Positions 50,040-62,650 are shown, counted from the first letter of the stretch. The stretch: 64,000 bases of DNA from Hofstenia miamia (GCA_004352715.1 SCFE01000109.1:1478139-1542138); one strand, 5' to 3'. The notes: generated from the sequence alone by a model not told the origin. Translations and numbers: made by a program.

Positions 50040-51347
50040 CGGTTAGGTAGGTCGGATACGGATAGGATCTTCATTTTGAGAAACTTCGGATCCAAAAATT
50101 TTTAAAAATTGTTTATTTGTACATTTTATAAATTACGCAAATTTTTACATTTAATCCTAATTAAATAAACTCAATCTAAGTGAAATTTTGTAATTGAATT
50201 TCCGATTGTTCATACAACAGGTTCCGTGTTATTCTTTCCAACAACTTATAAAATTGGTGACCAATACTTCAAATCTGAAAATGCGATTCATGTTAGCCAT
50301 CACAATGATAAAATAATAAAGCAACCAAAAACATTTGTTTGTACAAACTTGCAAATGGAAAAGCAGAATTCTGAAAAGGATTCTCTCTAATATGTATGTC
50401 AAAGAGCACAGAACACAGAGAAGCAAGTGGAATGCCTTAGCTTTTGCAAACTCTGCAAATTTTAAAAATACTAATATAATTTGGGATGCTCTTCAATCAA
50501 AAAATCTCATTTAAATATGCACTCTAAGCAACTTGCAATGCCATGATAAACTTGGTACTCAGGTTTGTCATTATTATAATCACAAATACAAAAATGTTTA
50601 TGGAACCACACCGTCGGCATACTATTAATAGTGTATAAATTTATTTAATGTTGCTGCTATATAATTCAAAATTTTTGATAAAATTTAGTATCCAATTTCA
50701 GTAAAATTTAAAATTTATATTTAAATCTCAAATTTTGTTTGAAAAATTAATTTTTCTATCACGGATTTTAATTCACTCTACCACAATTTTTTTTAATGTC
50801 TTGCAATATAAATTTTGGGGTTTTACTTTAATTTGCCATTATTTGTGCTATTCTCGTTTTCATCACCTTAGCTGCAATTTTGAAGTAAATTTATCTTATC
50901 TGAAGCAACTTCAATAATTCATAGTGTCATTGCAAAGATGTTATTTTTGAATTTGGACATAAAAAATTAATGCGGGAGGTAATACTATAAGAAACTCAAC
51001 TATTTAAACTTTATAAATATATTATGATTATAGTTGATGCCAATTTTAGGAACTAGATTATTACAAAGCTTACAAATAAATTGATTTGCATGTATTATTC
51101 CCTAAGTATATGTCCATTATTTATCTCAAGATAATGTTGAAGCACTTAAAATTTTCTATTCGCATTAAAAAACATAAATATTTTTTAATATGTTGGTTTA
51201 TTGTTAGAATTCTTATTTAAATTCGGATCCGTTTCGTGTTGAAAACTAATTTTTTTTAAAAGTACGGATCGGATCGGGTCCGGATCTTGAAGTTTAGGAT
51301 CCGGATTCGGATCGGATCTTAAACTGTTGAATCCGATTCCATCTCTG
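50040..51347 (-). mobile_element. Non-autonomous hAT-like element, copy B (inverted relative to copy A)
   Basis: Its right end, read inward from 51347, is CAGAGATGGAATCGGATTC, matching the left end of copy A. Its left 250 bp (50040-50300) aligns with the reverse complement of 44410-44690, including 'ccaacaactta' and 'gtgaaattttgta'. GGATCGGATCGGGTCCGG-type strings mark the right end. The left TIR is decayed and no target duplication was found. Confidence 0.65.
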
Positions 51348-52218
51348 GTGGGTAATCTATTTCTGCTTTCATGCCAAATATAGAGATTCGAAAATAATAG
51401 CAAATGAGTCTTGGTCTTGGTTTGAAATTGAAAAGTTGGTCTGATCACGTACTGGTCCTATCTGATGTTTTAATATTTCGTGATGTTGTTAAGTAAACTA
51501 AGGTATCCATTTCAAATATTTTACATGATATCTGATTTTAAGAATATTCATTTGAATCATATTTTACGTTAATGTAGAGTGTATTTAAAAAATTATGCAT
51601 TTAATCATGTAATGGATGGCTTCAAGTTCAAGCAATTACTGCACTGATCTCCATTGTAAATTTTGAAACTTTCAGTTCAGTATTGAAGTATTTTTATTTA
51701 ATACAATGACGAAACCAAACCGAACCACTAGCAATTCTGCACCGCACACTAGGCAAAGTGGCCCACGCTCCGCCACTGCTTCCGACACTATAACGTCACC
51801 AATCAATAGTCATCTATCAAGTTCCTTTTCAGTCAATCTAGTAGGAGTGATGGTAAATTCGGTTATTCATTGACCAGTTAGGCCCCAATCCGGTTGTGAT
51901 CTAACCGTTTTGATGTAGTTAGAAGAAACTCATTCCATGCTTATTGGTCATATACATGGCCTCCAACGGATTCATGTGTTTTGTAACCGCGTGAGCAAGA
52001 ACTCTCAACCTCAGTATCATGTATGAATAGCAATTACAATCAGTTTGACGATTCAATACATGAGTTGGTCATTCTCTTCTTAAAAAATTAAATTTATTAA
52101 TTGGGGTGTAGGATTTATTAATAGATGGGTTTTCAAAATAGAAATTAATTCAAGACTAATTTGGATGTAGAAGGGATTGATTTATTATCAATGGATTTAT
52201 TATAAAGCGTCTACTGTA

Positions 52219-54460
52219 TTGCCTTAGTAAGGAAAATGCGGTCGGTTGAGTTTGAAGAGAATTCGGCTGCTTAGACACCATTCAGCTCATGATAGTCAAA
52301 GCAGACTTGTTAACCCGAAGCTACTAAAGATCTCACTCAAAATAGGAGTGTAGGTATGAAGTCCTAAAATTTTTAGCTTAATAAGGCCCCCATTGTTAAT
52401 AAAATAGGACTACACCCCTGCATTTGGGGACTTAAACATACACGAATTCCTAAACATTTTTTATGCTGGTGTACTACTTCGCGTGTCCAATTTGTTATTT
52501 GGCATAGTCTATCACACAATGAGTAAATTTACAGTTTTTTAATTCATAAAAATTTTTGCAATTACTTATTTCTATGGAAAACGTTTTTACTTGTTTAATT
52601 CATTGCGGCAAAATGCACTAAAAGAGCACTTTCGCATTTTAGGCAACATTTTAAACATAATTCATTCATTGGAATTTATTAGTAAGAGACATTCAACTGT
52701 AATGATAATGAATAATTTGGCCAGCAGTAATAGCACTTTAAAGACATGAATGAAAAGATTTAAAATTGTAAAATTTCAAGCTGGTAGCTCTTTGTATTAA
52801 TTTCATGAATCATCTTGCTTAGATTTTTTTAAAGAATATTTTTTTTTGTATATAAATACAATGATATCGGTGTTCTCTCTGTAAATAAAATAAGTTTTTA
52901 TCAATAAATAAAAAGCGAGGATTGGCCAAATTTTGCGATTAACGTTATTACTAGAAAAGTTCATGCATTAAGAATGTCAATTACCTTCAGTTATTAGTTG
53001 TAATTCAAATTTTGCTTTGTTTTTATAATAGTTTGTTTGTGAATAATTACGAAAAACAGCCATTATATATTAACATTAAACTTTCTCATTATAAGCATGT
53101 ACAATTTTTGAAATACATTTTCAAGTTTACTGACTATTCCAAATGTCTAATTCTAGTAACTAAAATGTATTCAAATCCAAGGAGTTCTAAATATTTAGAA
53201 CCCCTTGTCAAATCTTAAAAATAGAAAATATGTTTTAAATTTTTTAACTTGTTTCTATTAATTTATTGTGAAAGTTGATGAAAACGCAAGGTAACAAAAA
53301 AAATAAATATAAAGTAAGAACAAATTATAAACAAAATTTAAACGCTTACATAGCAAAGCAGAAAATACCTTTTATGATATTTATTGGATAATGAATTTCT
53401 AAATTTCAAGAATTGTAGCTTATATACGGCATAGTATAGACATCTGATGCTCCTAACTAACAAAAACAATTCAAAGATAGACAAAAGTGGCTATTCAAAG
53501 ACGTTATACTTTGAAGTCTAGAAAACATATTCGATGTATTGATCACCAAATATTCTTTCAATTACGTGAATAAATATTTTGAGAATATTTTAAATTGTAA
53601 ATATGACTTTTTCTGGAATCAATATATATATTTTTTTTCTCAACATTTTGCACAAAGGCAGCATATTGAAACTGCTATATTATATTATAAATATTGAAAA
53701 TAAAATTCTTTAATGAAATTTATTAATATATTTTAAATAATAAATATTAAAAAGTCAGTAGAATTGTGTCTGGATTACCCATTCAGTGTTTTTAGAATTT
53801 GAATTGATCTGCTAATTTGCAGGTTTTTAGATTTTAGCTAGGGTTTGGCATAGGGAATTACCCATAGCTAAATCATCTTTCTGCAAGAAAAATTCTCCTT
53901 TAAATTCCATAAATGAATTTTTCGTTGCAAGCAATCATAGCGCCATTGTTATTTAGTAATTTATATCGTAAATCATATGTCTGCTTTTTAAAATTTCTAT
54001 TACTATGTCTATTGCTTTTTAATATTAATAGAACAGCCAACGGCTTTGTTACAGGAATTTATAGGAAGCCAGCCGGTTTAGTTTTGAATTTCAAATCACC
54101 TGTAGCATACAAAATATCACTAATTCATAGGCGTATGGGAGAAATTTTCTAAGAGATTTATAAGATTTTGCATGAAATTATACGCAATTGCTCGATAACT
54201 ACCCCTAAGGAACAGTGGCCTGTTCATGTCCAAAAATGGTAGGGGCACAAATTCTTCATTGAGTTACCTTAATAATCCTATGCTTTTTACTCTATTTAGA
54301 GGGTGAAAATTTTCGTAAGGGGACACTATGACTTAAAAAACCAAAGTAAGTGGACACTGTTAAAGGAGAAATAATGCCAAATACAACTCTTTAATAATCA
54401 TTTATTAAAATGGTCATTAAAAAACTGCACTCTTCGATTTTGGGCATTGCAAGAACGTTA
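52219..54460. other. AT-rich non-coding stretch
   Basis: No gene supported. The frames at 53012-53218 and 53913-54152 are AT-driven without motifs. Confidence 0.45.
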
Positions 54461-54469
54461 AAACTTTTT

Positions 54470-56829
54470 TCCATGTCCTCCTGCAGAACATGTTTTGCGT
54501 AGTGATGCTCGATGCAAATTAATGAAACGTCAGTCAGACGTTCTTGACCCATTGTGCTACGGATATAGGTTTGCAGTCCTCTCAGTTAACAAAAAGAGCA
54601 CTCTGCTGGACAGGACCTTGCAGGAAACACTGATATAGTCCTAACAATCCTAGCGAAATGAGGAATACAATCGATAAATTCGTCATCCTTTATACACACA
54701 AGAACATCAACAGCCGATTTAAATTGGATATCAGGATTGGCCTCTTTCAATTTTTCAAAAATTTGGTGTCTGGTATTAAAGGAGTTTCGTTGATGCTGTA
54801 ATATTCAGACAAATGCTCGAAACTGCTCTCATTTGCCTGCTCTTTTATGACCAGATCCCCGAGAGCACACAGTACAACTTGATCACCTACTGCACAGCGC
54901 GATTTCAATTCGGCGAGTAAATATTGTCCAAGAATTTAAGGCATGTATAAATGTGTTTATATCTGTAGTCAAGCACTGCTAATGCCCTTTCAGGCGTCTT
55001 GCCAGTCAGTGCCTGCAAACGCCTTGAAGGCTGAGGAAGCCTTGGAATACATAACTCTGAAATCAAAGTTGGTGTTGCACGACCACATCTTGATCCTTCT
55101 GCTCATGTTGTTAGCTGTTTGCCAAAGGTTGTCAACATATCATCAGTCCTGCAGCCTTGAAGTGTCTTTATGATGGGTTTGGAATTCTCTTGGGCTGCAA
55201 TTACGTCAACATTTTTACCCTACAGGTACGAGTTCAAAATACTAGTGTTTGAGAGAATGACCTTTAGTAAACAAAGTCCAAAGACAAATTGATAGCCACA
55301 GATGGCTGTAAATAAACATTGAGCATCAGAGTATGTTTTGGGATCTATTTCCTTCGACAGTGTTAGCAAGTTTTTCACAATGTGCTCTATTTGTTCTCCT
55401 ACTGCCTTCACTGCTTCATACCAACAAGACCAACTGGTGATACTCTGCGATTTTGAAGTTAGCATTAAGTAATCATTATAAACAATGGTATCACCAAAAA
55501 GACTTCTAGGACTGATTTCTAAGAAATGATATAGACTTTGTATTGTTCTCAAGGCATGATGCATAGTATAGTTAAAAGCAAGATGTAATAAATGGCCATG
55601 GCAGTGCACATCAGGGATCGTTAGATTTTAAACGCGATTAATCGTATGAAAAAAATTGGTGGTAGATTAATCGTAATCGCTGCTGCCAGGCGATTAATAA
55701 TCGCAATTAATCGTCGATAAATCTACTTCTGATTAAAAACATTCAAAATACAATAAATCAATTGAAAGATATTCAAAATAGAAAATATCAACAATTATTG
55801 TTATTTGAGAGTTTTCCTGAAGTCATTTTACTCCACATGTACTTGTTAGCGTAACGAAATATTTGGATCTCTAAGTTGAGGGGTAATCAGAAATAGCATA
55901 ATTAGCTTTGCTGAACAGTCTCTCAACCTGATTAGAAGTTGGCGTGATACAATCGAGAATCCATATATATATATATATATATATNNNNNNNNNNNNNNNN
56001 NNNNNNNNNNNNNNNNNNNNNNNNNNNNNNNNNNNNNNNNNNNNNNNNNNNNNNNNNNNNNNNNNNNNNNNNNNNNNNNNNNNNNNNNNNNNNNNNNNNN
56101 NNNNNNNNNNNNNNNNNNNNNNNNNNNNNNNTATATATATATATAGAATTAGGCGACATCCGACTCTTCCTAAGTATGTTAGATAGATGCCTAAACATCA
56201 CGCTCTTCTTCTATGTCCGGTGTTAAGGTTTTCTTTTGTAAAACATATACACAAGAATAGTGGCCATAGATAAGACTAAACCGAAAATGACAACACGTAA
56301 CTGAATGCATAAATATAAACTAAATTGGAATAATCTAGATTAATCGAGCACGCTGTTTACGATTAATCTAATCTACTTGACCATCATGATAGATTAATAC
56401 ATCCGATTAATCTGGATTAATCGCGTTGACGATTAATCATGTTGGATCCCTGGTGCACATATATTGCTAGAAGCTTTATTTCTTTGGTCATGCGTACAGC
56501 CAAACCCTTTTGAACAGCTGATATACATCTTGCTCTGTCGAAGCATTGATCAACGATTTTGCTGGCGTCAAGGTTCATTTCGCTTAGCTTTCTTCAGTAG
56601 TTCGCACAGTGTCTCTCCTTGAGTATTTTTCTTTGAAAAAACCAACAAACGTTTCTTTCTTAATTCCACCAAGTAGGTATCTGAAATATATCGAGAGCAG
56701 TTCTTTCCTGCTTATGTCCGAAATGTCATCAACTATTATACCAAAAAAATCGCTATTGCGGATTGTACTTAAAATTCGCTGGAGTAGCAAATCTCCAACA
56801 ATTCGTTTTAGATAGCAGGGGAAGTCCAT
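54470..56829 (-). pseudogene. hAT/ZMYM1-like transposase pseudogene, interrupted by another hAT element
   Basis: From the 5' side: YLKRIVGDLLLQRILSTI and FFGIIVDDISDISRKELLSI (the DUF4371-type block with the catalytic D), then a segment ending AIYVHC at the insertion. It resumes as CHGHLLHLAFNYTM, then SWSCWYEAVKAV and ICGYQFVFGLCLLKVILSNT, and finally LRSTMGQERLTDVSLICIE, the C-terminal dimerisation region. These are the ordered landmarks of hAT-derived ZMYM1-type proteins. The N-terminus is missing beyond 56829, and several frameshifts and stops occur. Removing 55612-56452 and one TSD copy rejoins the YVHCHGHLLHLA motif. Confidence 0.85.
55612..56452 (-). mobile_element. hAT deletion derivative (TSD GTGCACAT) carrying a dimerisation-domain remnant
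   Basis: It starts CAGGGATCGTTAGATTT and ends in the inverted form of CAGGGATCCAACATGATTA. Perfect duplications GTGCACAT lie at 55604-55611 and 56453-56460. GATTAATC motifs crowd both ends. On the minus strand at about 55800-55960 it encodes PTSNQVERLFSKANYAISDY and, after a frameshift, IQIFRYANKYMW, the C-terminal hAT dimerisation domain. So it derives from an autonomous BED/hAT element. A 147-N gap inside a TA tract hides part of the interior. Confidence 0.9.
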
Positions 56830-56839
56830 TGCTTATTAA

Positions 56840-58070
56840 GTCCCCTTCCCTGCACGCCTACGCATTAATTTAAGGAGCAACACATCGAATTTTTTGTGTT
56901 GTTAAGTTCTTATGACATCAGAAACCAAGAAATAATCAAACTAAAATCGAATCTGAAGAAAAATAAGTATCCAAATAATTTTATTAACAAATTTATTAAA
57001 GAAACAACGGATTAAATATTGAACAACAAAACAGAAAATTGTTGGAATATTTTTGAACACACTTTTAAAATTTAATGTAGAGGTAAGTACACAACAGATA
57101 TGATTAATTAAATACAAAGAATAGATTATATAAAACAAAATGTAAGATCTGTTTATACAACGCGAAAGCTTAGTCAAAAACTAGAATAAAAAATCAATGA
57201 CAAATTTATCCGATAAATCCAATGTTATCTAGAAAATCAATTACATCTGTGATGAGGACTATATTGGATATACAGCAGACAAATAAGGAAAAGAATAAAA
57301 GATCACGAATCGAAAGTATATACATAAGATCAATGCAACCAAGTCTTAACACCAAAGATGATTATACATATATATCAGTATAAATTAGCTTTAATCAACG
57401 TTTAATATTACATAATAATATCTTTTATTTAAATAGTGCATATTTAGAGGGAAATTTTGTAAATTGATGATGTTCAAGTTGCTCTCTTAGTCTAATGTTT
57501 TCATTATATTTATTCTACTATTGATCAATAGTAAGATAGTTAAGAATTTGTAGTTTAAATAACATACCCCAATAGCCCAGCCCACCCAGATTCGTTATTT
57601 GTGATAAATAATTTTTCATTAAATAAAATAAACAGTGAAATACATCGATTTTAAATCAATCTTGTTTTGTAAGCGTGAGCACTTGAAGTTTCTCCAAATT
57701 TGAGTTGTCATACATGTATGCCATTTGCGAGCTGTATAGATTCACAAAACTCCCATGCATTAAGCAGTTTGATTTTGACAATCCAATATTGAATAAATTT
57801 ATTGGAGATAAAAAAATCAATTTGAATAATCAAACTATTTGAGAAACACATTAAAATTTAATATTGTTAAACCTAATTGTTGCACCTGTTTATATACATA
57901 GATATTGTATGTTTAATGTTTTGAAATGTCGTTAATATAAGCGCTACTTTTGTATGAAGTGAAAACTTCCAATGAAATAACAATGTCTCCCAATACATGA
58001 AGATCGCCTGCATGAAGTCTGCAGTGGGAAGATATTTGAAATTTAACTCCAGTCACTGGTGTGAACAGAT
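56840..58070. other. AT-rich non-coding stretch
   Basis: No feature I can support. Confidence 0.4.
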
Positions 58071-58079
58071 CTGTCACTG

Positions 58080-58448
58080 ATGGCGAAGAGGCAAGCAGCT
58101 ATTGCAGCAGTTACAAAATATCATGAAGGAATGGAGTGAAGTGATTAAGATGGTGACGATAAATTGATGGAGCAGAATGTGCAATGTGATTCTGCTGGAA
58201 ATACTGAAATCCTGCAAAATCATGAAGACTTAGATGAAATGAGTGATGGAGAATTTTTTATTGAATATACAAACGGATCTTATTACCCCAGCAAAAGTGA
58301 TTCAGATAGTACCAAAGTTGACAATGAAACTAGTGCTTTTGTACTAGCATTCACAATTCTGCAAATGAAGTTTCATTTCCAAAATTTCCAAGTGCTTCTA
58401 ATGAATTGCAACATCATTCGATTTTCTGCAGAAGAAATTATTAATTAA
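58080..58448 (+). pseudogene. Degenerate acidic ORF, unrecognised
   Basis: From ATG at 58080 one frame reads MAKRQAAIAAVTKYHEGME, two stops, then DKLMEQNVQC, and continues open to 58448 with EDLDEMSDGEFFIEYTNGSY and YPSKSDSDSTKV. The acidic Ser/Asp-rich style resembles the N-terminal region of domesticated or transposon-encoded DNA-binding proteins, but no domain is visible and I assign no function. Confidence 0.35.
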
Positions 58449-59210
58449 CTCCATTTTATATATGAACAAACGGTTGACATTGCTTCAGAAAAAGCCGTTT
58501 TCGTTTGATGAAATTCATCCTGCACTGGGAATAATGTAATATTTGCTTACCCTTTCCGGAGGGCTCCTAATCTACGTGTAAAAACAAACTTAGGGGACCT
58601 ATACGCGTTCAAATAAATATCAACGGCGGTTGCAATTTATCAAGTTGCCCTATAACATAGTGACAAATCTAATATTATTTAGTCTACAAGAACTAAAGAA
58701 CGAAAAGACTCGCGACTGTTGACTCAATTTCATATAACACCAGTAAACGACGTAGTGGCCTCCAGCCGACGCCATATGTATAATAGAGGTGTTATAAACC
58801 GTTTCGATAGTGTTACTATTTGTTTCAAAATACTTAATTTCTACCTCACTTCACTTTAAAGGTTGTTAAGTCACCTCATATAGATAATCACAAAACAAAA
58901 CCCCACTGTCTTTTGGCTTCTGTTTGCTCACAGTTGCTTTTCACTTTGATACATGTATGAAAACGATAAAACCCCAGTAAACAATTCGGCGTACCCAAAC
59001 GTTTGGCTGACAGTTGTACAACACTGGTAGGCCCATTGTTGGTGCCAACAAAAAATGCAACATTTTGCGATGTTTAGGCAACGGTTGGCTTTCAGTTGGA
59101 TGAAAAACATTGGACTAACTGTTGGTACATTGTTGGTACCAACAATAACGCAATATTTTATGACATCAAACCCATATTAATGTTGGTGTACATTTATCAC
59201 TAGCAATGCA

Positions 59211-59219
<9 letters not shown>

Positions 59220-59264
<45 letters not shown>
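59220..59264. repeat. (TA)n microsatellite
   Basis: About 45 bases of TA with one TG interruption, inside the left arm of the candidate DUF4806 transposon. Confidence 0.9.
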
Positions 59265-60008
59265 TTCCACGTATACATGTAAACTAGATCAGACACATTA
59301 ATATGCTGTAAATACTAATATTTTCATATTATTAAGGACAATGAATGCATAACATTACTTAATTTCATATGTTTATAAAAATTTTTCATTTTAATTTAAA
59401 ATTTATTACTGTAGATTAATAAAAAATCATACCTATATCACACTTCGATTGGACAATGGACAAATTTAAATCTCTTTATAAGCGAAGAAATACTTTTTAA
59501 GTAAAAAGGCTTACCCTTTACTGTTGGTGATAGCAACATCATAGAGATTTATTCAATTTTTTCAATAAAGTTATTTGTTTTTATGCGCAATATTTCTCCC
59601 TAAAATAGAATTGCAGAAAATAAGAGATAGTGCAAGAAAAACTCTTATATTTTAAATTGCATTTTCCTCTTGAATCATGTTCCCCTGATACATTTTGTAC
59701 TCCAACTTTTTGAATGGTGATATTTGATGCATTCCACATTCTAAATAGACAGTACAAATATTGAAAATCCTATAATTTTACTTAATTAACTTTATGATGC
59801 AATCCATATAAATATTACAACATTGTTCATTGTCCAATTGTGTGCAATTTTGTTTTCTAAATAACTAAATAAATATCACTTTCAGAGTTCCTTCATGTTG
59901 TATATTAGTGCCTAAACAATAAAGTAAAAAAGATTAAATTAAAATGTATATTTGAAAATACGTTCATTTTTGTCTATTCTTTCTACCCCCACACCTGTCT
60001 CCAGCATA

Positions 60009-61414
60009 TCAAAGGAAGTCTTTAACAGTTTTCTGAAGGACATTGATATCCGAATGAGAAAATCTTTGTAATGCAGCATCCAAATTATACATTTTCCTAA
60101 GATAATTTAGATACAGAAAATTTCAAATCTCGCAAAAATTTTGGTCAAACCTTTTACAATTTTCACTAAAATGTAGTGTTGAGACCCACGCTTTTCTCCT
60201 TTTCCTGCCCATTTTAATTGCTTTGCAAGATTATTTGTAATTACACTCATAAGGCAATTTTGCATCATAGCAAAATCATTTAAGCCTGGTGTATGGAGAA
60301 GAGTAGCTAACTGAATATAATAAAATATATATAGAAAAACAATGTTACCATCGCAGCAAATTCTATTGTGGATTCAAAAGTATCAAATTTCTCAAGTTTA
60401 GACAAAGTCTGAATGTTTATTATTTGGGAATTTAATTGATTTGGGTTCGATACTATCAACGTCGAGGACAGATGGTCTAATCTTGTTGAAAGCAAATCGA
60501 CTTTATGGTAAAATTCAGACACTGTTGTGCATAACTTTCTCAGTACAATATTATCTATTCAAAAATAAAGGATTTAAATGATTTAAATATAAATAGTGAA
60601 TTTGCTGAATAAGGATTAATGAAATAATTCTCTAAACTACCATTTATCAGTTGTAGATTTCCTTGAACTTCCTTTTGATTCAATTTTGGAGTTCTCATAT
60701 GATGATTTGAGGCTACATTATTTTAAGAATTTAGTTAATAAAATTTCATAACTGAATATGGAGTCTTTTCTATAGGCGTCCATTCGATATTGGTATTGAA
60801 TTACTCACTCAAGGAAGCTAAAATATAATAACATGTAATACTGCAAAAAAATTACATGAAAGAGAACCCCTTTGTCCTTGATTTAAAAATTGCAATGATT
60901 GATTGGGATCATTCTCATTTATGACTGGTTGCGATATTGCTAAAAAGCATTGTTTGAATTTTAGTAATCCCTTAGACTGCATACATGGAAGGGAATCAGC
61001 TGACATTTCAAATTGTGGTGTAATAAGCCTAAATGGCAAGCTCAAACCAATAAATGTCTTGCGTCTTTGTTTGCTAAATACAACACATATTAACTTTCAA
61101 TTTCTATATTATGTTTAGTAACAGTTAATGCATTCAAGAACATGCTTTTCAAATGAAAAGGCATCAGCATATGATTCTATGATTAAATCATAAATATAAA
61201 AAATTTATTTAAAATCGTTTCTGAAGTTTGATTGAAGTACTTTGCATTCTAGTGATTGCTAGTTCACTGCAGGAATCGAATGTCTTTTGGCCAATTTAGG
61301 GGCTGCCCTGTTGGATGCAGGCCCTTTACAAAAATTGTTCTCGTTGTTCAACCACCGAGTTGAAACAGTCGCAATTGTGTTGCTTTCACTAAATTCTATC
61401 ACAGCGAAAAGCAT
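60009..61414 (-). CDS. DUF4806-domain protein, multi-exon, probably transposon-associated
   Basis: Minus-strand exons: about 61414-61268 (MLFAVIEFSES, TVSTRWLNNENNFCKGP), 61073-60868, 60712-60641, 60554-60349, 60310-60151 and 60096-60009. The first matches the short 'AVVEF....V..WL' module often found N-terminal in DUF4806 proteins. Exons four and five give INIQTLSKLEKFDTFEST, then LLHTPGLNDFAMMQNCLMSV, then ITNNLAKQLKWAGKGEKRGS, the DUF4806 core. The last gives DAALQRFSHSDINVLQKTV and a stop. Junctions 2-3, 3-4 and 4-5 use GT/AG and keep frame. I could not resolve junction 1-2, and junction 5-6 is off by one base in my reading. The domain's function is unknown; many invertebrate copies accompany mobile elements. 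Confidence 0.7.
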
Positions 61415-62378
61415 TTTTTGTAGTTCTTTCTAAAATATAGTAAAGCAAAAAATCGTTTTCATTCAATAAAACAAAAATATAACCTCTGAAATAATCTAAA
61501 AGCAAAATCAGCATTCAAAAATAATTTTTTTTAATTACTTTACTCCTAAAGTCGTTAAATGGATTTCCGAGGTCTATTTGTCTATATTTTCAAAAAAAAT
61601 AACATGGCTTCACCCCACGTTTGGTCAAGCATCTGAGCACTATAATAGATGAACTCCCCATCAGAAAATCCCGGGGGTGCCAACGCATACAACATAAAAT
61701 GTTCTACAGTCTTAGAAAAATTTTAGTTTAAATTTTAAGGAAAGTCGTAGTTCTCATCAATCTCTCATGAATAGCGTGCCAACTCCCCTTAGATGATAAT
61801 TAATGCTGGCTACAGGCCTGATATAAATAATAAATAGTTATATTAGATTAAGGCATACCATTGAGTGAAGAAATATAAAATTAATTGTAATCCTGTTTTC
61901 AAAGATGCAGAAAGCCTAAAAAAGCATCACTGTATCACACCAATATATAATCAAATTTATAGAAAGATCTATAACATAGCGCACACACTGACTAAACTAT
62001 TTGAGTGGAACTTTGATGAAAAATACAGTGTTTATTTTAGTTAAAAATTAAAGGTGACTAATTTAAATTAAATTCAAATCATTTGGGTTGGTAGACCGTT
62101 GTGTTAAAAACGTTATGCCAAGGTCATATTTACAACTCATTGCCAACGTAATGCCAAAAATTGAAGAATTTTCTTTGTCATCAAAGTGTTGTATTACTGT
62201 TGGCTATCCAACAATTATATCGCTAACAATGTGCCAACTGAATGCCAACACTTAACTGCCATATATGCTAAATCAACCAGTGAAACTGCCTTGTGAGAGT
62301 TGCCTTGTTTTGACAAGGGATACGGTTAGGTAGAAATTAAGTATTTGAGAGTCCCAATAAACATTTACCGTTGGGCCA

Positions 62379-62650
62379 ACTTTGTTAAGTGTGGCGATAT
62401 ATGGGGAGAGCCCACTCTGATTTTTAAAAAATTGATGACGTCATCAAAAGCAGTTTTTTTTTGCTTATTCCAAATCAAAAAAATTTTTTGCGAACCATTC
62501 ATTATTTCAAAAGTTATTAATATTTTTAATATAGCATTAATGTAACATACATATGTAATTTAGCAATGATGCATTATCGTAACTTAGATTCTTGGAATAA
62601 TAAAGAAACAGCAATTTCTTTGATTATCCTTGTATGTATTTTTGGAAAAC
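62379..62650. repeat. Gap-flanking duplicate, copy 1
   Basis: 272 bases identical to 62672-62943, separated by a 21-N gap. It most likely represents overlapping contig ends that were not merged. The small frames in it are duplicated for the same reason. Confidence 0.9.

Larger units (their letters stand above)
49055..51778. mobile_element. 2.7-kb hAT-type element (TSD CTTCCGAC)
   Basis: It starts CAGAGGCGTATTCCC and ends in the inverted form of CAGTGGCGGAGCGTGGGCC. Subterminal GTGTGCGCCGCACAC (left) and GTGTGCGGTGC (right, inverted) correspond. Perfect 8-bp duplications CTTCCGAC lie at 49047-49054 and 51779-51786. The interior is a patchwork: the 34861-type repeat, the palindrome at 49704-49762 and copy B of the CAGAGATGG element. 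No hAT transposase is readable. Confidence 0.88.
48760..51860 (-). pseudogene. pogo-like transposase C-terminal remnant, interrupted
   Basis: The minus strand reads EVKEEDMFN, then LVHDIVDG, then EEVELDEDSDVELITPEPP, then TAEEMLFCV, and later LKQANLDKFIICQKQ. This matches the acidic tail of CENP-B/pogo-family transposases, where E..WL..D...G and PT..EA precede a final LKQ..L..F motif. The tail is split by the element at 49055-51778; its upstream residues lie at 51787-51860 and the rest at 49046-48760. Stops are present, and the catalytic DDE core is absent. Confidence 0.6.
48426..52218 (-). mobile_element. pogo/Tigger-like DNA transposon, split by a hAT-type insertion
   Basis: The right terminus, read inward, is CAGTAGACGCTTTATAATAA (ends at 52216, followed by TA). 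The left terminus, near 48426-48450, has AGTAGACCCTGCTTAATAAA preceded by TA. These resemble pogo/Tigger TIRs (CAGTAGA...) with TA target duplications. Without the inserted 2.7-kb element it would be about 1.06 kb, a deletion derivative. It contains the transposase tail at 48760-49046. Confidence 0.65.
58965..62285. mobile_element. Candidate DNA transposon with inverted GTTGGC-rich ends carrying a DUF4806 gene
   Basis: The left end (from CCCCAGTAAACAATTCGG near 58972) is dense in GTTGG/TTGGC motifs. The right end (to AACCAGTGAAACTGCC near 62287) carries the same motifs in inverted orientation, CCAACA/GCCAAC. The two ends align when one is reverse-complemented, for example GTTTGGCTGACAGTTG with GTGTTGGCATTCAGTTGG. 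The enclosed 3.3 kb holds the DUF4806 gene. Exact termini, target duplication and any transposase were not found. Confidence 0.5.

Noticed and set aside
55932-56201. ORFs across the 147-N gap with Tyr-Ile repeats
   Set aside because: Translation of a TA microsatellite and Ns.
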